Translations under genes and position numbers: made by a program | In this document: positions 38,258 to 51,230 of the stretch, piece by piece | Position numbering within the stretch: position 1 is the first letter of the stretch | Layout of the letters: each line of letters opens with the position of its first letter | Assembly: GCA_026874595.1 (NCBI GenBank) | Contig: CM049309.1 | Coordinates: 90,976,723-91,040,722 of the forward strand | Origin: Sipunculus nudus | Taxonomy: Eukaryota; Annelida; Sipuncula; Golfingiida; Sipunculidae | Length of the DNA stretch: 64,000 nt | Direction of reading: 5' to 3' | Notes under the pieces: generated by a model | The model's input: the letters and a program-made list of their open reading frames with translations, nothing else | Database searches by the model: none | Told to the model about the DNA's origin: nothing

Positions 38258-41200
38258 GTTGGTCTTGTTTATCATTGTCCCTACCTACAGTGTAACAGTA
38301 CTAACAAAACCAGAAGTAATATCAAATGTATAAGGATACTACAGGAATAAAACCACATGTTTTGAACCCTTCTTTGTTCAGGGGGCTACCAAGACTCTGA
38401 ATTAGAGATTGGCACAAATAAATCCCCTAAAGCCAGGGTGCTTGGATAGTTGAGTGTTAAAATGCTTCACTATCACCATTGGGTTTTAGAATGGGTTGTA
38501 GTGACCTGACCAAGGTCTGTAGTTTTTTTATAGTCCTGGTTTTCTCCACCCCTACGGACAACAGTACATTACCATCCGGGGCATGGAAAGTGTCTCATAT
38601 TTGTTATTAGTTGTACCTAGTAACTAGTTGTACAGTCCATGTAAAATAAATAAACTTTATTTTAACTCCATCATTTGATAAGACTCTTATGTCCATCATC
38701 GTCAAAAGTCGTCTGTAGGATATCTTGTGAAAGCAATAACTTTTGAAGGGCAGCATATTTTCCCAAAATTTTAAACACAAATTGTTTCTACCAAAATCTT
38801 GGAGGAGTTTTAAAAACCGATGACCTTTACCTTAATCTTCAAGGTGAAATTTGCTGAAATTTAAAAATTTTTGTGAACCCCATAACTTTGAAGTATTTCA
38901 CATTTTGTCATCAAATATGGTACACGACTTGTTTCAACAAAGTACTTGGAGACCTTGACCAGGATCTTCAAGGTCAAATAAGCCAAATTATAGATATTGT
39001 CTGTAGAATATCTTGTGAACACAAAAACTTGTGAAGGGCTGCATATTTTATCCAAAAATTAGAAACATAAATTGTTTCTCGTAAGATCCCAAACAACTTT
39101 GAAAACTGATGACCTTGAGCTTCATCTTCAAATCTGCCAAAATGTAACATATTTATGAACCCCATAACATTTGAAGTATTTCTTATTTTGTCATCAAATT
39201 TGGTTCATCATTTGTTTCAATGAAGTTCTTGGACGAGTTCAAAAACTGGTGACTTTGACAAGGACCTTCAAGGTCATATTAGTCAAATTATAGTTATTGT
39301 CTTGGGAACAGAATAACTCATGAAGTATTGCATATTTTTCCCTAAGATTCAACACACAAGATGTTACCACTGAGTTCTCGGAAAAGTACAGGCACTGGTA
39401 ACCTTGATCTCCAAGGTCAGATCATCGCAATTCTTGGATTATTGAGACCCCTATACCTTTGGAAGAACAGAAGATTTTTTCTTCAAATTTGACACACCAC
39501 CTCTTTCTGCCAAAATCTCAGAGGAGTTCCAAAACCCTTGACCTTGATCTTGAAGGTCAAATCTGCTGACATCTAGAATCACTGTTTTGAGATAGTGCAT
39601 TTTTTGGTCCCTTTTTTGGGATGGCCCACAGGGGGGGGGGGGGGGGAGAAATATCTGTTTTTGCTCTGCACAAACAAAACCGTAATAGTTGACCATTTTA
39701 AAGATATCCATTAATCTCAAGCAAGCCTTATATGCACTAAGATAAAGTTACTATCTGTCTGGTAAATGGAGTGTCAGTCTTCTCAAAATCTTAAATAAAC
39801 AGTAATGGGTATGGAAATGTATTCATGTTTCAATTTCTCTGAAGCATTCTTCATTTTACATTTTATAACTATTTTATTACTTATATACCACTGCTTGGGT
39901 CATGGGATTTCAAAGGACCAAGGGTATTAAATGAAGTAACAGAATACCATAGTTAACTCTGTGCAATGTTCTTTTGAGCTATTGATCAATATAAAAAATG
40001 CTGCCTTTGAAAATCCTCATAGTTTCTGACCACATTGCAGTATGTTTCAGGCTTTATTACATACACACATTCTTTGACAATGAAAAAATGTGAATTCAAG
40101 TTTGGCCAGTTGATGTCTATGACCTTGGACTGTGGAACATAGAGCTAGGACACACTTGTTTGCCTGTAATGACATACCAGTAGTTTCTGAATAATGCAGT
40201 GGTGAAACTCGAGAGTGCCTGATAACTGAACTAACCACAACTCTGACCAGAGTGACAAGCTTGTGACATCTTGTCAGTGCGTCAATGGTCATATGATGCA
40301 GTTCAGTGCTAATTATAAGTAAATCTCCCAAGTTAAATTTATAAAGTCATGCCAAAGTTGGTTTTTTCTTGATGATTCTTAATAGAGAATATTAAAATAG
40401 CAAATACCTTTTACCTCTCACTCTGTTGTTTATGTAACAGAGACTTACAGTCTATTCAATATGACTGATCTTCTAAAAGTTAAATGGTCCTCTCTCTTTA
40501 AAATGATAGTTATATATCAGATCAGTCCCCTCCTCAGAATTAGACTATATCTAGACCTGTAGCCAGTGCTACAGTTACCTCTATATCTAGCTATGATTCG
40601 CTGATAGCAGCCGGCCAGAAATTTTTTAACTGGAGACTTTCTGCCAGTCAGGTTCATGGCTGACAGTAGCCAGCCAATTTTAACTGGCATTTGCCAGTAG
40701 CCGGTCATCAAATTCGAGGCCTGTTTTCTCATACAGGAGACTGGTGGTGCCCCCTAAAATTATGTTGTTAATTTTATACAGTTTAATATCCCCATCACTG
40801 CCACTTGACAATATTTTGAGCAGTTTAATTCAATAAGCAACAGATATTTGTTTTTCATATTGCACATGCATAGATAAGGATCACAGGATACAACCCATTC
40901 AGATTTGTGCAAGAGTGGCATTGACCTCAGATAATTTCATATTTGGAAAAATCACACAAACATAAAATTTCTCATGAATTGGTGGAAGAAATGTTCTGAA
41001 ATTATAAAAATCTTTAATATTAAGTTCTCAGACAAGTTTGCAAATTGATGACCTTGACCTTTATCTTCAAGGAAAAATCTTCAAAAATGTAGGATTTTGT
41101 AAACCCTATATTTATCATAGAACTGCATTTTTTCCTAACAAATTTGTTACTCAAATTGTATCAGCTTAGTTCTCAGACAAGATCAGACACTGATGACCAG

Positions 41201-42349
41201 GTAAGTGTCAATATAGGTTTCAGTGGAACAGAGCCAATCCTCAAGCTGGTATGACCAATATTGATCAGATAAATGGAAGAGATAAAAAAGGTAAGTTAAC
41301 TTAAATTAAAAAGACACGCTCCTCAACTAGAGGGCATTAATAAGGCTTTATGTAGACATGTATTGAAATTTTCCTTTAACCAGGCATGTCATTTTGCAGA
41401 GATGCATAGACAGAGCTGACTGCAACTGCCTTTTAAATTTCATATTTATAAACTTGAAGTAATTAAGTTTATCTGCTCATTTATTGTCTCTGTTCCATAT
41501 ACTCCGTGTCATCCCATGTCTAACATGTATAAACATCTAACCACTATAAATGAAAGGGGTTGGTTTTGAGTTAGGGCTTACCAACCCTTTGAAAATGCTC
41601 TCTGTTGCCAGCCTTGTTTGATAAATGTGCACTATTGAACAAACTAGATCACTTCAGTGGTCTGCCATAAATAAAACGAGACATCAAGTTGTATATCGCA
41701 ACACGTATATAGAAAAGTCACCCACTTACAAACCCCCAGTGACTGGATCTACTTCCAAACTGTAAACAGTGCTGGCTTTTTTTTTATCCTAGTCATATTC
41801 AAGAGGGTTATATGTATTGTATTTCAGACTACTTTAGTTAGTAGACCACTTGTGTTTGTAATATAGGAACAACATTTATATTGATTTATAAGACCTTATG
41901 AATATGGAAGCAATCAGTCTCCTGTAGCTGTCTTGTTTGTTTGGTTAGACTGCTATAATGCAAACAACATTTGTTTAATTGTCAGGTGCAGATCATGTGC
42001 TGATGATAACTAATAGCAGGGATAATGAGGAAAACATATGTTCTCCTTGTATTGGGTTTAGCAGCTTCACAAAGCAATACTAATGATTTTTTTTTAAAAA
42101 TTTTTTTAAAATTGTCATGGTCACAAGTTAAGGCAGTTGAATGAACTTACACCATAAATTCATTGTCACTCTTAACGGTGTAAAATTAAGGGCACAAAAG
42201 CTAGCAGTTCCAAATCAGTGAAATATAATATATCAAATGTTAATTATCATAGGTCATTTCAAAATCTAGAGGAAGGACACTTCATTCAGTGCTGTGTTCT
42301 TCCATCCCAACCTCCAAGCCATAAAACCCTGTTTTGAAAGCCCTCAAAT
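38258..42349. other. Intron 4, proximal part; AAGGTCA-rich diverged modules
   Basis: From about 38690 to 39560, three modules of roughly 290-300 bp repeat GTAGRATATCTTGTGAA and blocks such as GACCTTGACC and TTCAAGGTCA. A similar fragment lies at 40740-41200, and a G tract at about 39632. The rest is unique and AT-rich. No gene was seen. Confidence 0.5.
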
Positions 42350-42735
42350 TTGTATAAAGGGGTGAGTATGTGTGAGGAGTTACTGAGGGCTTGTATTCTG
42401 GATGTTTAAGCAGAGTAGGGTAGGCATTATTAACATGGTGAGGAGAGTATGTGTGAGGAGTTACTGAGGGCTTGTATTCTGGATGTTTAAGCAGAGAAGG
42501 GTAGGCATTATTAACATGGTGAGGAGAGTATGTGTGAGGAGTTCCTGAGGGCATGTATTCTGGATGTTTAAGCAGAGTAGGGTAGGCATCATTAACATGG
42601 TGAGGAGAGTATGTGTGAGGAGTTACTGAGGGCTTGTATTCTGGATGTTTAAGCAGAGTAGGGTAGGCATTATTAACATGGTGAGGAGAGTATGTGTGAG
42701 GAGTTACTGAGGCCTTGTATTCTGGATGGAGAGGA
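42350..42735 (-). repeat. 81-bp tandem repeat, about 4.7 copies
   Basis: The unit contains TTAACATGGTGAGGAGAGTA and GTATTCTGGATGTTTAAGCA, period 81. On the minus strand it reads a 27-residue periodic peptide (TPHTYSPHHVNNAYP core) that continues out of the array to a stop at about 42282. I do not recognise the peptide. The open frame follows from 81 being divisible by three, so I class it as a satellite. Confidence 0.85.
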
Positions 42736-44114
42736 AGGATTTTGGGTAGTAGAAGCTGGAAGGGTTTGAATTTCAGATTTTTATGTGTGGCCAGGAATAT
42801 AATATTTCTACATTAAACAGAGGGTTGAGAAAATGTCAGATTATAAGGCCAAAAACATCCATAAATTAATATTATGTTTCTCAGGTACCTTTTTTTTTGG
42901 AAAATGATGCGGGCTGTTAAAATAGTGTAAAATATAATAAATGATTTATCAGGCACTGGGATAGAAATGACAAGTAATGATAAAATATGAGGTAATGAAT
43001 GTTGTATAGGTAGAATTGTCATAATTTTGAAAGGATCTTCAAAATATGTCACATTTTTTTCTTTTACTTGTTATATCAACATACAAAGCAGATTATATAA
43101 AACTACAGGTTTCAAAATATCACAGAACACGCGGAGCACGCCAGAACACATGCAATAGTCATTTATGGGAGATTCCCCATTGAAATGCATTATGGTTATG
43201 CCTTATTAGAACAAGATCCGAGAACGTCTAATGAAGAAATACAGTTGAAATTTCTTCAAGTCTCATTTTAACCTTTTTGGCATTTCTTTTTTAAATTTTA
43301 ATTGCAAAATAAGTATAATTGAAGTTGGTTTAAAAACATATCTTCCAATTGGCCGCAATGGCAACCATGTTTGATCTAGCTGAATGGTCAAAAAGCATGA
43401 AAATAGGTAAAATAGGCAAGTAATTTTCTTTGTCTGACAAAATTTTACATTTTAATGCTCTCTCACAAAAAGGCTAGTGAACGTTTTTACGGGAAACCGG
43501 GCATATTGACACATCATTTGCTATGAATGCTGGCGCCGCGTACAGATGTAAAAGAAAATAGTCCACATAGACAGAAATATGATGATCATAAAGGATGTAA
43601 GGGAGTCTAATTGGTCAAAAGTTTTAGAGTGGTAAAAATGGCCAAGCTTTAACTACGAAGGAAACTTAATGATGGGGTATTGATAGATTTTTTTAGTGGC
43701 GATCAAGCACATCACCAGATTACCATGTGCACGGGGGGGGGGGGGGTTAAAAGTGATGTGGGCAGTGCCTGAGAAACGCATAATCAATTTTTTTTGCCTC
43801 ATCTGCGGCAGTGAGGTTAATGTTCTTACTGGTAATCCTGACTTTTTAGCTTGGCTAATCAAAAGTAACTCCAGCTGTAGCAATCACCCCTTTTCGGGTC
43901 ATACTGTTATCCAGTCATTCATTAACAGGGCACAAATCATAACTGTAAAACCTAACACTTCTAACTTAACCTTGGAATATATCTGGGAAAAGCTGCAACC
44001 TATATTCTCTGAGTAATTGGACATATTTGTACACCCTGAAATAATTCTTTAGGCAAAAAAAATGAATGGTTCTCAGGCTCTTTAAAAAAAAACAGTGCGG
44101 GAGGGCAATTTTTT
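42736..44114. other. Intron 4 sequence; no gene seen
   Basis: Contains a G tract (about 43733-43746) followed by a fragment related to 46375-46420. No coding support. Confidence 0.5.
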
Positions 44115-46211
44115 AGCTCAGCTGACTATAAGTCATCTGAGCTATAGTCGTGGTTCTTTGTCCGTGGGCTGTCCGTCCGTCCATTGAACTGGCACATTTT
44201 GAAACCGTAAGACCTAGGAATCCAAAATTTGGCATAGTGTTAGATGTCCCCAAGATCTCCTACCAAGCAGAAAACTGGGTCTTTGCGACGTCGTTCCTTT
44301 GAGAAATTAAGGAAAAACCTCAATTTTTTATTAAAAACCTATTTTCACACTTCAGGACTGCCTAATATCAAAACCACTCATCTGTTTTTCCTCATATTTA
44401 CCATAAATATTCCTCTATATAGTTCCTATGTACATGCCAGAAATGAGATCTGTATTATATAATTTAAAAAAGTTATGGGCCCAAACATAATGCATTTTGT
44501 GAAAAATCAGGAGAGATATTTGATCACTTAACACAAAACATGTTAAAGCTAAGGACTTTTTCTCCATTAATATAACTTTAATTAATCAAAATTAAATTGT
44601 ATACCCAAAATTAGATCAAAATCTTTTAATTTTTTTAAGATATTAGCAAAAATAAAAAATTGGTACCTTAAATTTTGCCCAAATTTGACCGTGGCACATT
44701 TTTTTTCTGTAACTGCTGTGGATTTAATTTTCACAGCATGTTTTTGATAGCATTTCATCTCTGAACATCTGAAATTTGAAACCACTTGATCAAAAACTGT
44801 TGATTTTATTCCAGTTTTCAAGCACCATGTCACAGATTGTTTACATCAAGCTAGTGTTATGCAGTTTGCTAGAGCTCAGCTCCCCAGCTTCAGCCCTCAG
44901 TTCCTAAAATTTGGTATACAGTTAGGTGTCCCCAAAATCCCCTACCATGCAAGAATTTGGTCACTAGAACCTAATTCCTTTTAGATATTAATGAAAAACT
45001 TCATTTTTCCATTAAAAAGCCATTGTTACACAAGACTGCCTAATATCAAAACCACTGATCTGACTTTGATCATATATAATATACATATTTTTCTTTACAT
45101 TCGCTATGCACATGCCAGAAATGATGTCAGTATTGCGTAATTGTTTTAAGTTACGGGCCCAAACATAATGTACTTTGTAAAAATCAAGAAATATATTTAC
45201 TCCCCTAACAAGAGGATTGCTGAAGCTAGAGATTTTTTGTCAGGGATGTAACATTATTTAATCAAGATTCAAATGAATACCCAAAATTAGTTCAAAATTT
45301 TTCAAATTTTATAAGTTATTAGTATAAATCTTAAATTTTGCCTAACATTGCCCACGGCACGTTTGTTTCCTGTGAGCACTGTTGACATAATTAATAATTT
45401 TTTATTGGTTTTTAACAACAAATTAAAGAAAATTTAATAGAAAAGGAATTTGTTAGTTGATGAGTAACAGGAAATTAACTTTCAGTTTCTGATGATGATT
45501 CCTACTGTGTCTAGTGTGTAGATTGATTTAAAAGTAGTCCAAAGTGAATTTATTACATTTATTTTCTTTAATGTAAATAAAAGACATAAAACCAGGTACT
45601 TATGATCATTATTTAAATTTGTGAATTTTGTATATTCTGGATTCTCAACATCATTGTTTGGCTAAAACTGAATAAATACCAGACATGGTGCGCATACTTG
45701 GCAAATGTATTTGAATACGAATATGAATCATTATAAAATTTCTTGCATAAGAATGGGAATTAGGTAAAAATGAAAGTATTTGAATACCAGTGCAAATACT
45801 TTCAAAAATGTATTCATGAATGCATTTATGAATATATTCTATAATATTATTTTAATAATCATTTCAGTTACATTTTATTAAGAAAAATCATATGATTCTC
45901 TTATTATTTTTAATAAAAATGGCACAATATGTTATTAAATTTTAAACTCTTATATTATATGTGCTGCTTATTAGTTATATGGTTAAGTCAAAATCTGTGT
46001 GACAATAGCACTCCATTTGTTAATAAAATAAATGAAATCAGTCCTCTTCCCTGTCTCCAAAGATACTATCAAAATCATACATAAGCTAAACACCAACAAC
46101 TCATAATACAGCTTATATTTATTACCACACAAAACCAGCATGTGCCTCATTTCCAGATCATATTTTTTTATCATATATAACAGCTGAGCGCTGTGACCCA
46201 TGGGTCCCTTG
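44115..46211 (+). mobile_element. Family S element, near-full copy in intron 4
   Basis: Has the 5' hairpin AGCTCAGCTGACTATAAGTC then ATCTGAGCT, GTCCGTCCGTCC, an AT-rich body, and the 3' CAGCTGAGCGCTGTGACCCA then TGGGTCCCTTGTT. Length about 2.1 kb. It matches 55064-57684 throughout with small indels. No intact coding frame. Confidence 0.65.
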
Positions 46212-48102
46212 TTTTTTGCAAGTTTTAATAAAAATGTTGTATGATCAGGGAAAAGCCTGATGTTACAGTGTTTGCTAAACAGGTAAAATCACTACATAAC
46301 AAAGGAAATCTTACCAAAATTGTAATATTTTATCATCTTAAAAAGTTGAAAATCAAATAAAAATTTTCGATGCGAGGGGTTAAAATTGATGTGGGCTGTG
46401 CCTGAAAACCATACCTTTTTATTTGGCCTTAAGCCAATATTTTATATCCCAAACCTTCCATCTCTGATGGACAGCTCACTTACATGTAGAGTAAGAGCCC
46501 TATAGAGTAAGAGCCCTATTGATCTCAAGGTCAACGTCAAAGGATCAGCTTCATTACAAATCTTTATATGCATTTAAAACAACATTTTCTTCCTAAACCT
46601 TTTAACCTCTTTAACGTATGGTTCCTCTTCCTATTGAGCAAGAAACCTGTTGATTTTGAGGTCACCGGTCAAAGCCACAGAACCCACTCAGATGAAAAGC
46701 TTGTTATAGCATTTAAAGCCATTATATATTTGACCAAAACCTAAGATCTTCTAAAGAGTTTACTTATCAGTAGTTGAAGAGCCCTTTTTATGTTGAGATC
46801 TCAAGGTCAAAGGTCAAAATCACAGGACTTGCATCTTTTAAAAGCATGTGGTCAGTTACTACAATTCCAGATAGAAAACATAAATCATTGTATTTCACAA
46901 GATAATCCTTATAAACAATCTTTACCCCTGGGTCAATCAGTTTTATTTGGCTTTTAGATCAGCTGACTGTAAGTCAACTGGGGTAAAGGAATGGCGCTTC
47001 TGTCCGGGCACCCGGCGGTCCGTTAGCAGGGCACAAATTGTAACTGCTGGTCCTAGTTATGTTCAAATTTTTGGATGGATTTTAACTCAATATTTTACAG
47101 ACAGGTCTTGCAAGGAAACAATAAATTGTTTTTGTGATCTTTATGTAGATGCCAATAGAGGATGAATTTTTCATCAGATTGTACATCTGTATGACAGTTT
47201 GCATGATACATAAAATATCATCTATGGATTTCAATGGATTGTAGTAGAGAAATGTGTACATGTTTTAGGAAGGCAAGATTTAATGTTGTGATTTTTTAAT
47301 GGTACACAAATCATTATCAGTTTTGTAGTTTTAGGAGGTATGTACCCTGTTTGGGTTCTCTTAGTTTGGTACATGTGAAACCTTAACAAGCGAGCTGTTA
47401 CATATCACTCTGCCACTCAGTGGGATGTCGCTTTTTGTATGCATGTGGAGAATATGAGAATAAACATGAGGTTTAGTTCGGACTAGTACACTATGGCAAC
47501 ATGAAAACAGCACTGCAATCAGACAGCTGACATAGCCATTAAACCTGCTGACTGGCTGGAACGTAAGCATACCCAGACTCCATGTGATGTTGGTACTCTA
47601 TAAATTTACGTAGCTGATCCAACCCATGGTTTCCAGTGACAACCCCCCTCCCTTTGCTGACAGAGAATAAATTGAGTTATTCATTAGGTCATGTTGTTTA
47701 TTCTCTACAATATGACTCCCACAACAGATGTAAATTGATTATACTACTAAGAAATAAATGTGACTATTTAGTTCAGTTATTTTGGATCTAATTATTAAAA
47801 AGGTTGGACTTTGGTTGTTTAATCATGTAAGCAAAGATTATTTCCATGAAATTATAATCTTCATGACACTGCTACTTAAACCTACAGCACACTTTAATAC
47901 AGTGCTGTATACCAAGTTAAGTACTTCCTTCACCTTGTGGGTCTTGTTCTGCTTACCAACAAAAGCTTGGACATCAAAATTAGAAACTGAATCAATAACT
48001 AGCAATTAAACATCCATAAACAAGTCTCAGTTTTCACAGATTAAGCCTTGCTTGTGTAAAAAAGTAATTGTTGAAAAAAGATCTTACTAAGAAGACTTGT
48101 GT
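46212..48102. other. Intron 4 with family S and receptor-motif fragments
   Basis: 46420-46850 matches the AAGGTCA module family and includes a perfect DR1 (46804-46816). At 46955 TTTTAGATCAGCTGACTGTA is a 5' family S fragment. The rest is unique. Confidence 0.5.
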
Positions 48103-50590
48103 TCTGCTCATACTGGACCACCAGTGACTGTAGTGTCCTGCTCATACTGGACCACCAGTGGCTGTAATGTCCTGCTCATATTGGACCACCAGTGGCTGTA
48201 GTGGCCTGCTCATACTGGACCACCAGTGGCTATAGTGTCCTGCTCATATTGGACCACCAGTGGCTGTAGTATCCTGCTCATATTGGACCACAAATGGCTG
48301 TAGTGTCCTGCTCATATTGGACCACCAGTGGCTGTTGTATTCTGCTTATACTGGACCACAAGTGGGTCTAGTGTCCTGCTCATACTGGACCACCAGTGGC
48401 TGTTGTGTCCTGCTCATACTGGACCACCAGTGACTGTAGTGTCCTGCTCATACTGAACCACCAGTGGCTGTAGTGTCCTGCTCATATTGGACCACCAGTG
48501 GCTGTAGTGTCCTGCTCATACTGGACCACCAGTGGCTGTAGTGTCCAGCTCATATTGGACCACCAGTAGGTCTAGTGTCCTGCTCATACTGGAGCACCAG
48601 TGGCTGTAGTGTCCAGCTCATATCGGACCACCAGTGGGTCTAGTGTCCTGCTCATACTGGACCACCAGTGGCTGTAGTGTCCAGCTCATATTGGACCACC
48701 AGTGGCTGTAGTGTCCTGCTCATACTGGACCACCAGTTGCTGTAGTGCCCTGCTCATACTGGACCACCAGTGGCTGTAGTGCCCTGCTCATACTGGACCA
48801 CCAGTGGCTGTAGTGTCCTGCTCATATTGGACCACGAATGGCTGTAGTGTCCTGCTCATATTGGACCACCAGTGGCTGTTGTATTCTGCTTATACTGGAC
48901 CACAAGTGGGTCTAGTGTCCTGCTCATACTGGACCACCAGTGGCTGTTGTGTCCTGCTCATACTGGACCACCAGTGACTGTAGTGTCCTGCTCATACTGA
49001 ACCACCAGTGGCTGTAGTGTCCTGCTCATATTGGACCACCAGTGGCTGTAGTGTCCTGCTCATACTGGACCACCAGTGGCTGTAGTGTCCAGCTCATATT
49101 GGACCACCAGTAGGTCTAGTGTCCAGCTCATATCGGACCACCAGTGGGTCTAGTGTCCTGCTCATACTGGACCACCAGTGGCTGTAGTGTCCAGCTCATA
49201 TTGGACCACCAGTGGCTGTAGTGTCCTGCTCATATTGGACCACCAGTGGCTGTAGTGTCCTGCTCATACTGGACCACCAGTGGCTGTAGTGTCCTGCTCA
49301 TACTGGACCACCAGTGGCTGTAGTGTCCTGCTCATACTGGACCACCAGTGGCTGTAGTGCCCTGCTCATACTGGACCACCAGTGGCTGTAGTGTCCTGCT
49401 CATATTGGACCACCAGTGGCTGTAGTGTCCTGCTCATACTGGACCACCAGTGGCTGTAGTGTCCTGCTCATACTGGACCACCAGTGGCTGTAGTGTCCTG
49501 CTCATATTGGACCACCAATGGCTGTAGTGTCCTGCTCATACTGGACCACCAGTGGCTGTAGTGTCCTGCTCATACTGGACCACCAGTGGCTGTAGTGCCC
49601 TGCTCATACTGGACCACCAGTGGCTGAAGTGTCCTGCTCATATTGGACCACCAGTGGCTGTAGTGTCCTGCTCATACTGGACCACCAATGGCTGTAGTGT
49701 CCAGCTCATATTGGACCACCAGTGGCTGTAGTGTCCTGCTCATACTGGACCACCAGTGGCTGTAGTGCCCTGCTCATACTGGACCACCAGTGGCTGTAGT
49801 GTCCTGCTCATACTGGACCACCAGTGGCTGTAGTGTCCTGCTCATACTGGACCACCAGTGGCTGTAGTGCCCTGCTCATACTGGACCACCAGTGGCTGTA
49901 GTGTCCTGCTCATACTGGACCACCAGTGGCTGTAGTGCCCTGCTCATACTGGACTACCAGTGGCTGTAGTGCCCTGCTCATACTGGACCACCAGTGGCTG
50001 TAGTGTCCTGCTCATACTGGACCACCAGTGGCTGTAGTGTCCTGCTCATACTGGACCACCAGTGGCTGTAGTGTCCTGCTCATACTGGACCACCAGTGGC
50101 TGTAGTGTCCTGCTCATACTGGACCACCAGTGGCTGTAGTGCCCTGCTCATACTGGACCACCAGTGGCTGTAGTGTCCTGCTCATATTGGACCACCAGTG
50201 GCTGTAGTGTCCTGCTCATATTGGACCACCAGTGGCTGTAGTGTCCTGCTCATACTGGACCACCAATGGCTGTAGTGTCCTGCTCATATTGGACCACCAG
50301 TGGCTGTAGTGTCCTGCTCATACTGGACCACCAATGGCTGTAGTGTCCTGCTCAAACTGGACCACCAGTTGCTGTAGTGTCCTGCTCATACTGGACCACC
50401 AGTGGCTGTAGTGCCCTGCTCATACTGGACCACCAGTGGCTGTAGTGTCCTGCTCATATTGGACCACCAGTGGCTGTAGTGTCCTGCTCATACTGGACCA
50501 CCATAGCTGTATTGTCCTGCTCATACTGGACCACCAGTGGCTGTAGTGTCCTGCTCATACTGGACCACCAGTGGCTGTAGTGTCCTGCAT
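48103..50590. repeat. 34-bp minisatellite, about 73 copies, next to exon 5
   Basis: The unit is GGACCACCAGTGGCTGTAGT then GTCCTGCTCATACT, 34 bp. Variants (TACT/TATT, GTCC/GCCC, GGCTG/GGGTC) are spread in blocks, including a longer higher-order duplication around 48290-48560 and 48830-49110. There are no unique spacers, so it is not CRISPR-like. It ends about 85 bp before the exon at 50673. Confidence 0.97.
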
Positions 50591-50672
50591 ATTGCTCGGC
50601 CCAAGATGACTTTTGGATTAATCAGGTGATACAATCATGATTGTAATTACTGTGTTATTGTACTTTTTACAG

Positions 50673-50803
50673 AGGTTTATTCATCATCGATGATAAGGGC
50701 AACCTTCGTCAGGTGACAATGAATGACCTTCCAGTTGGTCGCTCTGTGGATGAGACTCTCCGACTGGTCCAGGCCTTCCAGTTCACAGATAAACATGGAG
50801 AAG
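50673..50803 (+). CDS. 2-Cys peroxiredoxin, fourth canonical coding exon
   Basis: The exon begins after TGTACTTTTTACAG, completes Arg125 and encodes [20 protein letters not shown], then the helix [21 protein letters not shown]. It ends GAAG|GTACCT, one base into Val169. This is the conserved C-terminal half of the thioredoxin fold, including the dimer-forming strand and the helix before the resolving-cysteine arm. The acceptor lies only about 85 bp after a 2.5-kb array of 34-bp repeats. Confidence 0.96.
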
Positions 50804-51230
50804 GTACCTACTTTTAATTTATCTATGTATATATGTAATCAGAAAGATGGTCACATCTTGAAAAAAAAGATTCATGCAGTTAAGTTTGTTGCCCCTTTCA
50901 CACACAAAATGGTTCTTAAATATATTGGAATAGAACAGATTGGTTTTCATGTGTTGACAACTGGTTGCCAGAGTCAACCCACATGTAGTACAGCACCAGA
51001 GCAGAAAGTAAGCCTTCATATATTAAGCAGTATGCACTGCTGCCTCAAAACTAGATCTTAACAGCAGGTACACAAACAGTATAATAAGTGTTCACTGGAA
51101 TTATTTTGAAAACACCAACAGGGCCAGACTAAAACCATTTAGACCGAAGTAAATAAAAATACTTTGGATTGCTTTACGGGAAAAAATTAAAGAAATTTCA
51201 TGAAAATATTCAAAACTGACAGTTATGTTA

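Noticed and set aside
44244..44462. Similar MSPRSPTK-type peptides at 44244, 55190 and 55868
   Set aside because: Similarity arises because the underlying family S copies are homologous DNA; the frame is broken in other copies (for example near 24960), and no domain is recognised.
48103..50590. CRISPR-like array of regular repeats
   Set aside because: Units are head-to-tail with no unique spacers, in a eukaryotic intron; a minisatellite explains it.
48103..50590. Tandem CTCF sites (CCACCAGTGGC in each 34-bp unit)
   Set aside because: The core is one base short of the usual CCASYAGRKGGC pattern, so the match is not good enough to report as binding sites.
50723..51061. A 112-codon frame overlapping the exon at 50673-50803
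   Set aside because: It is the shifted frame of the real peroxiredoxin exon running into the intron.
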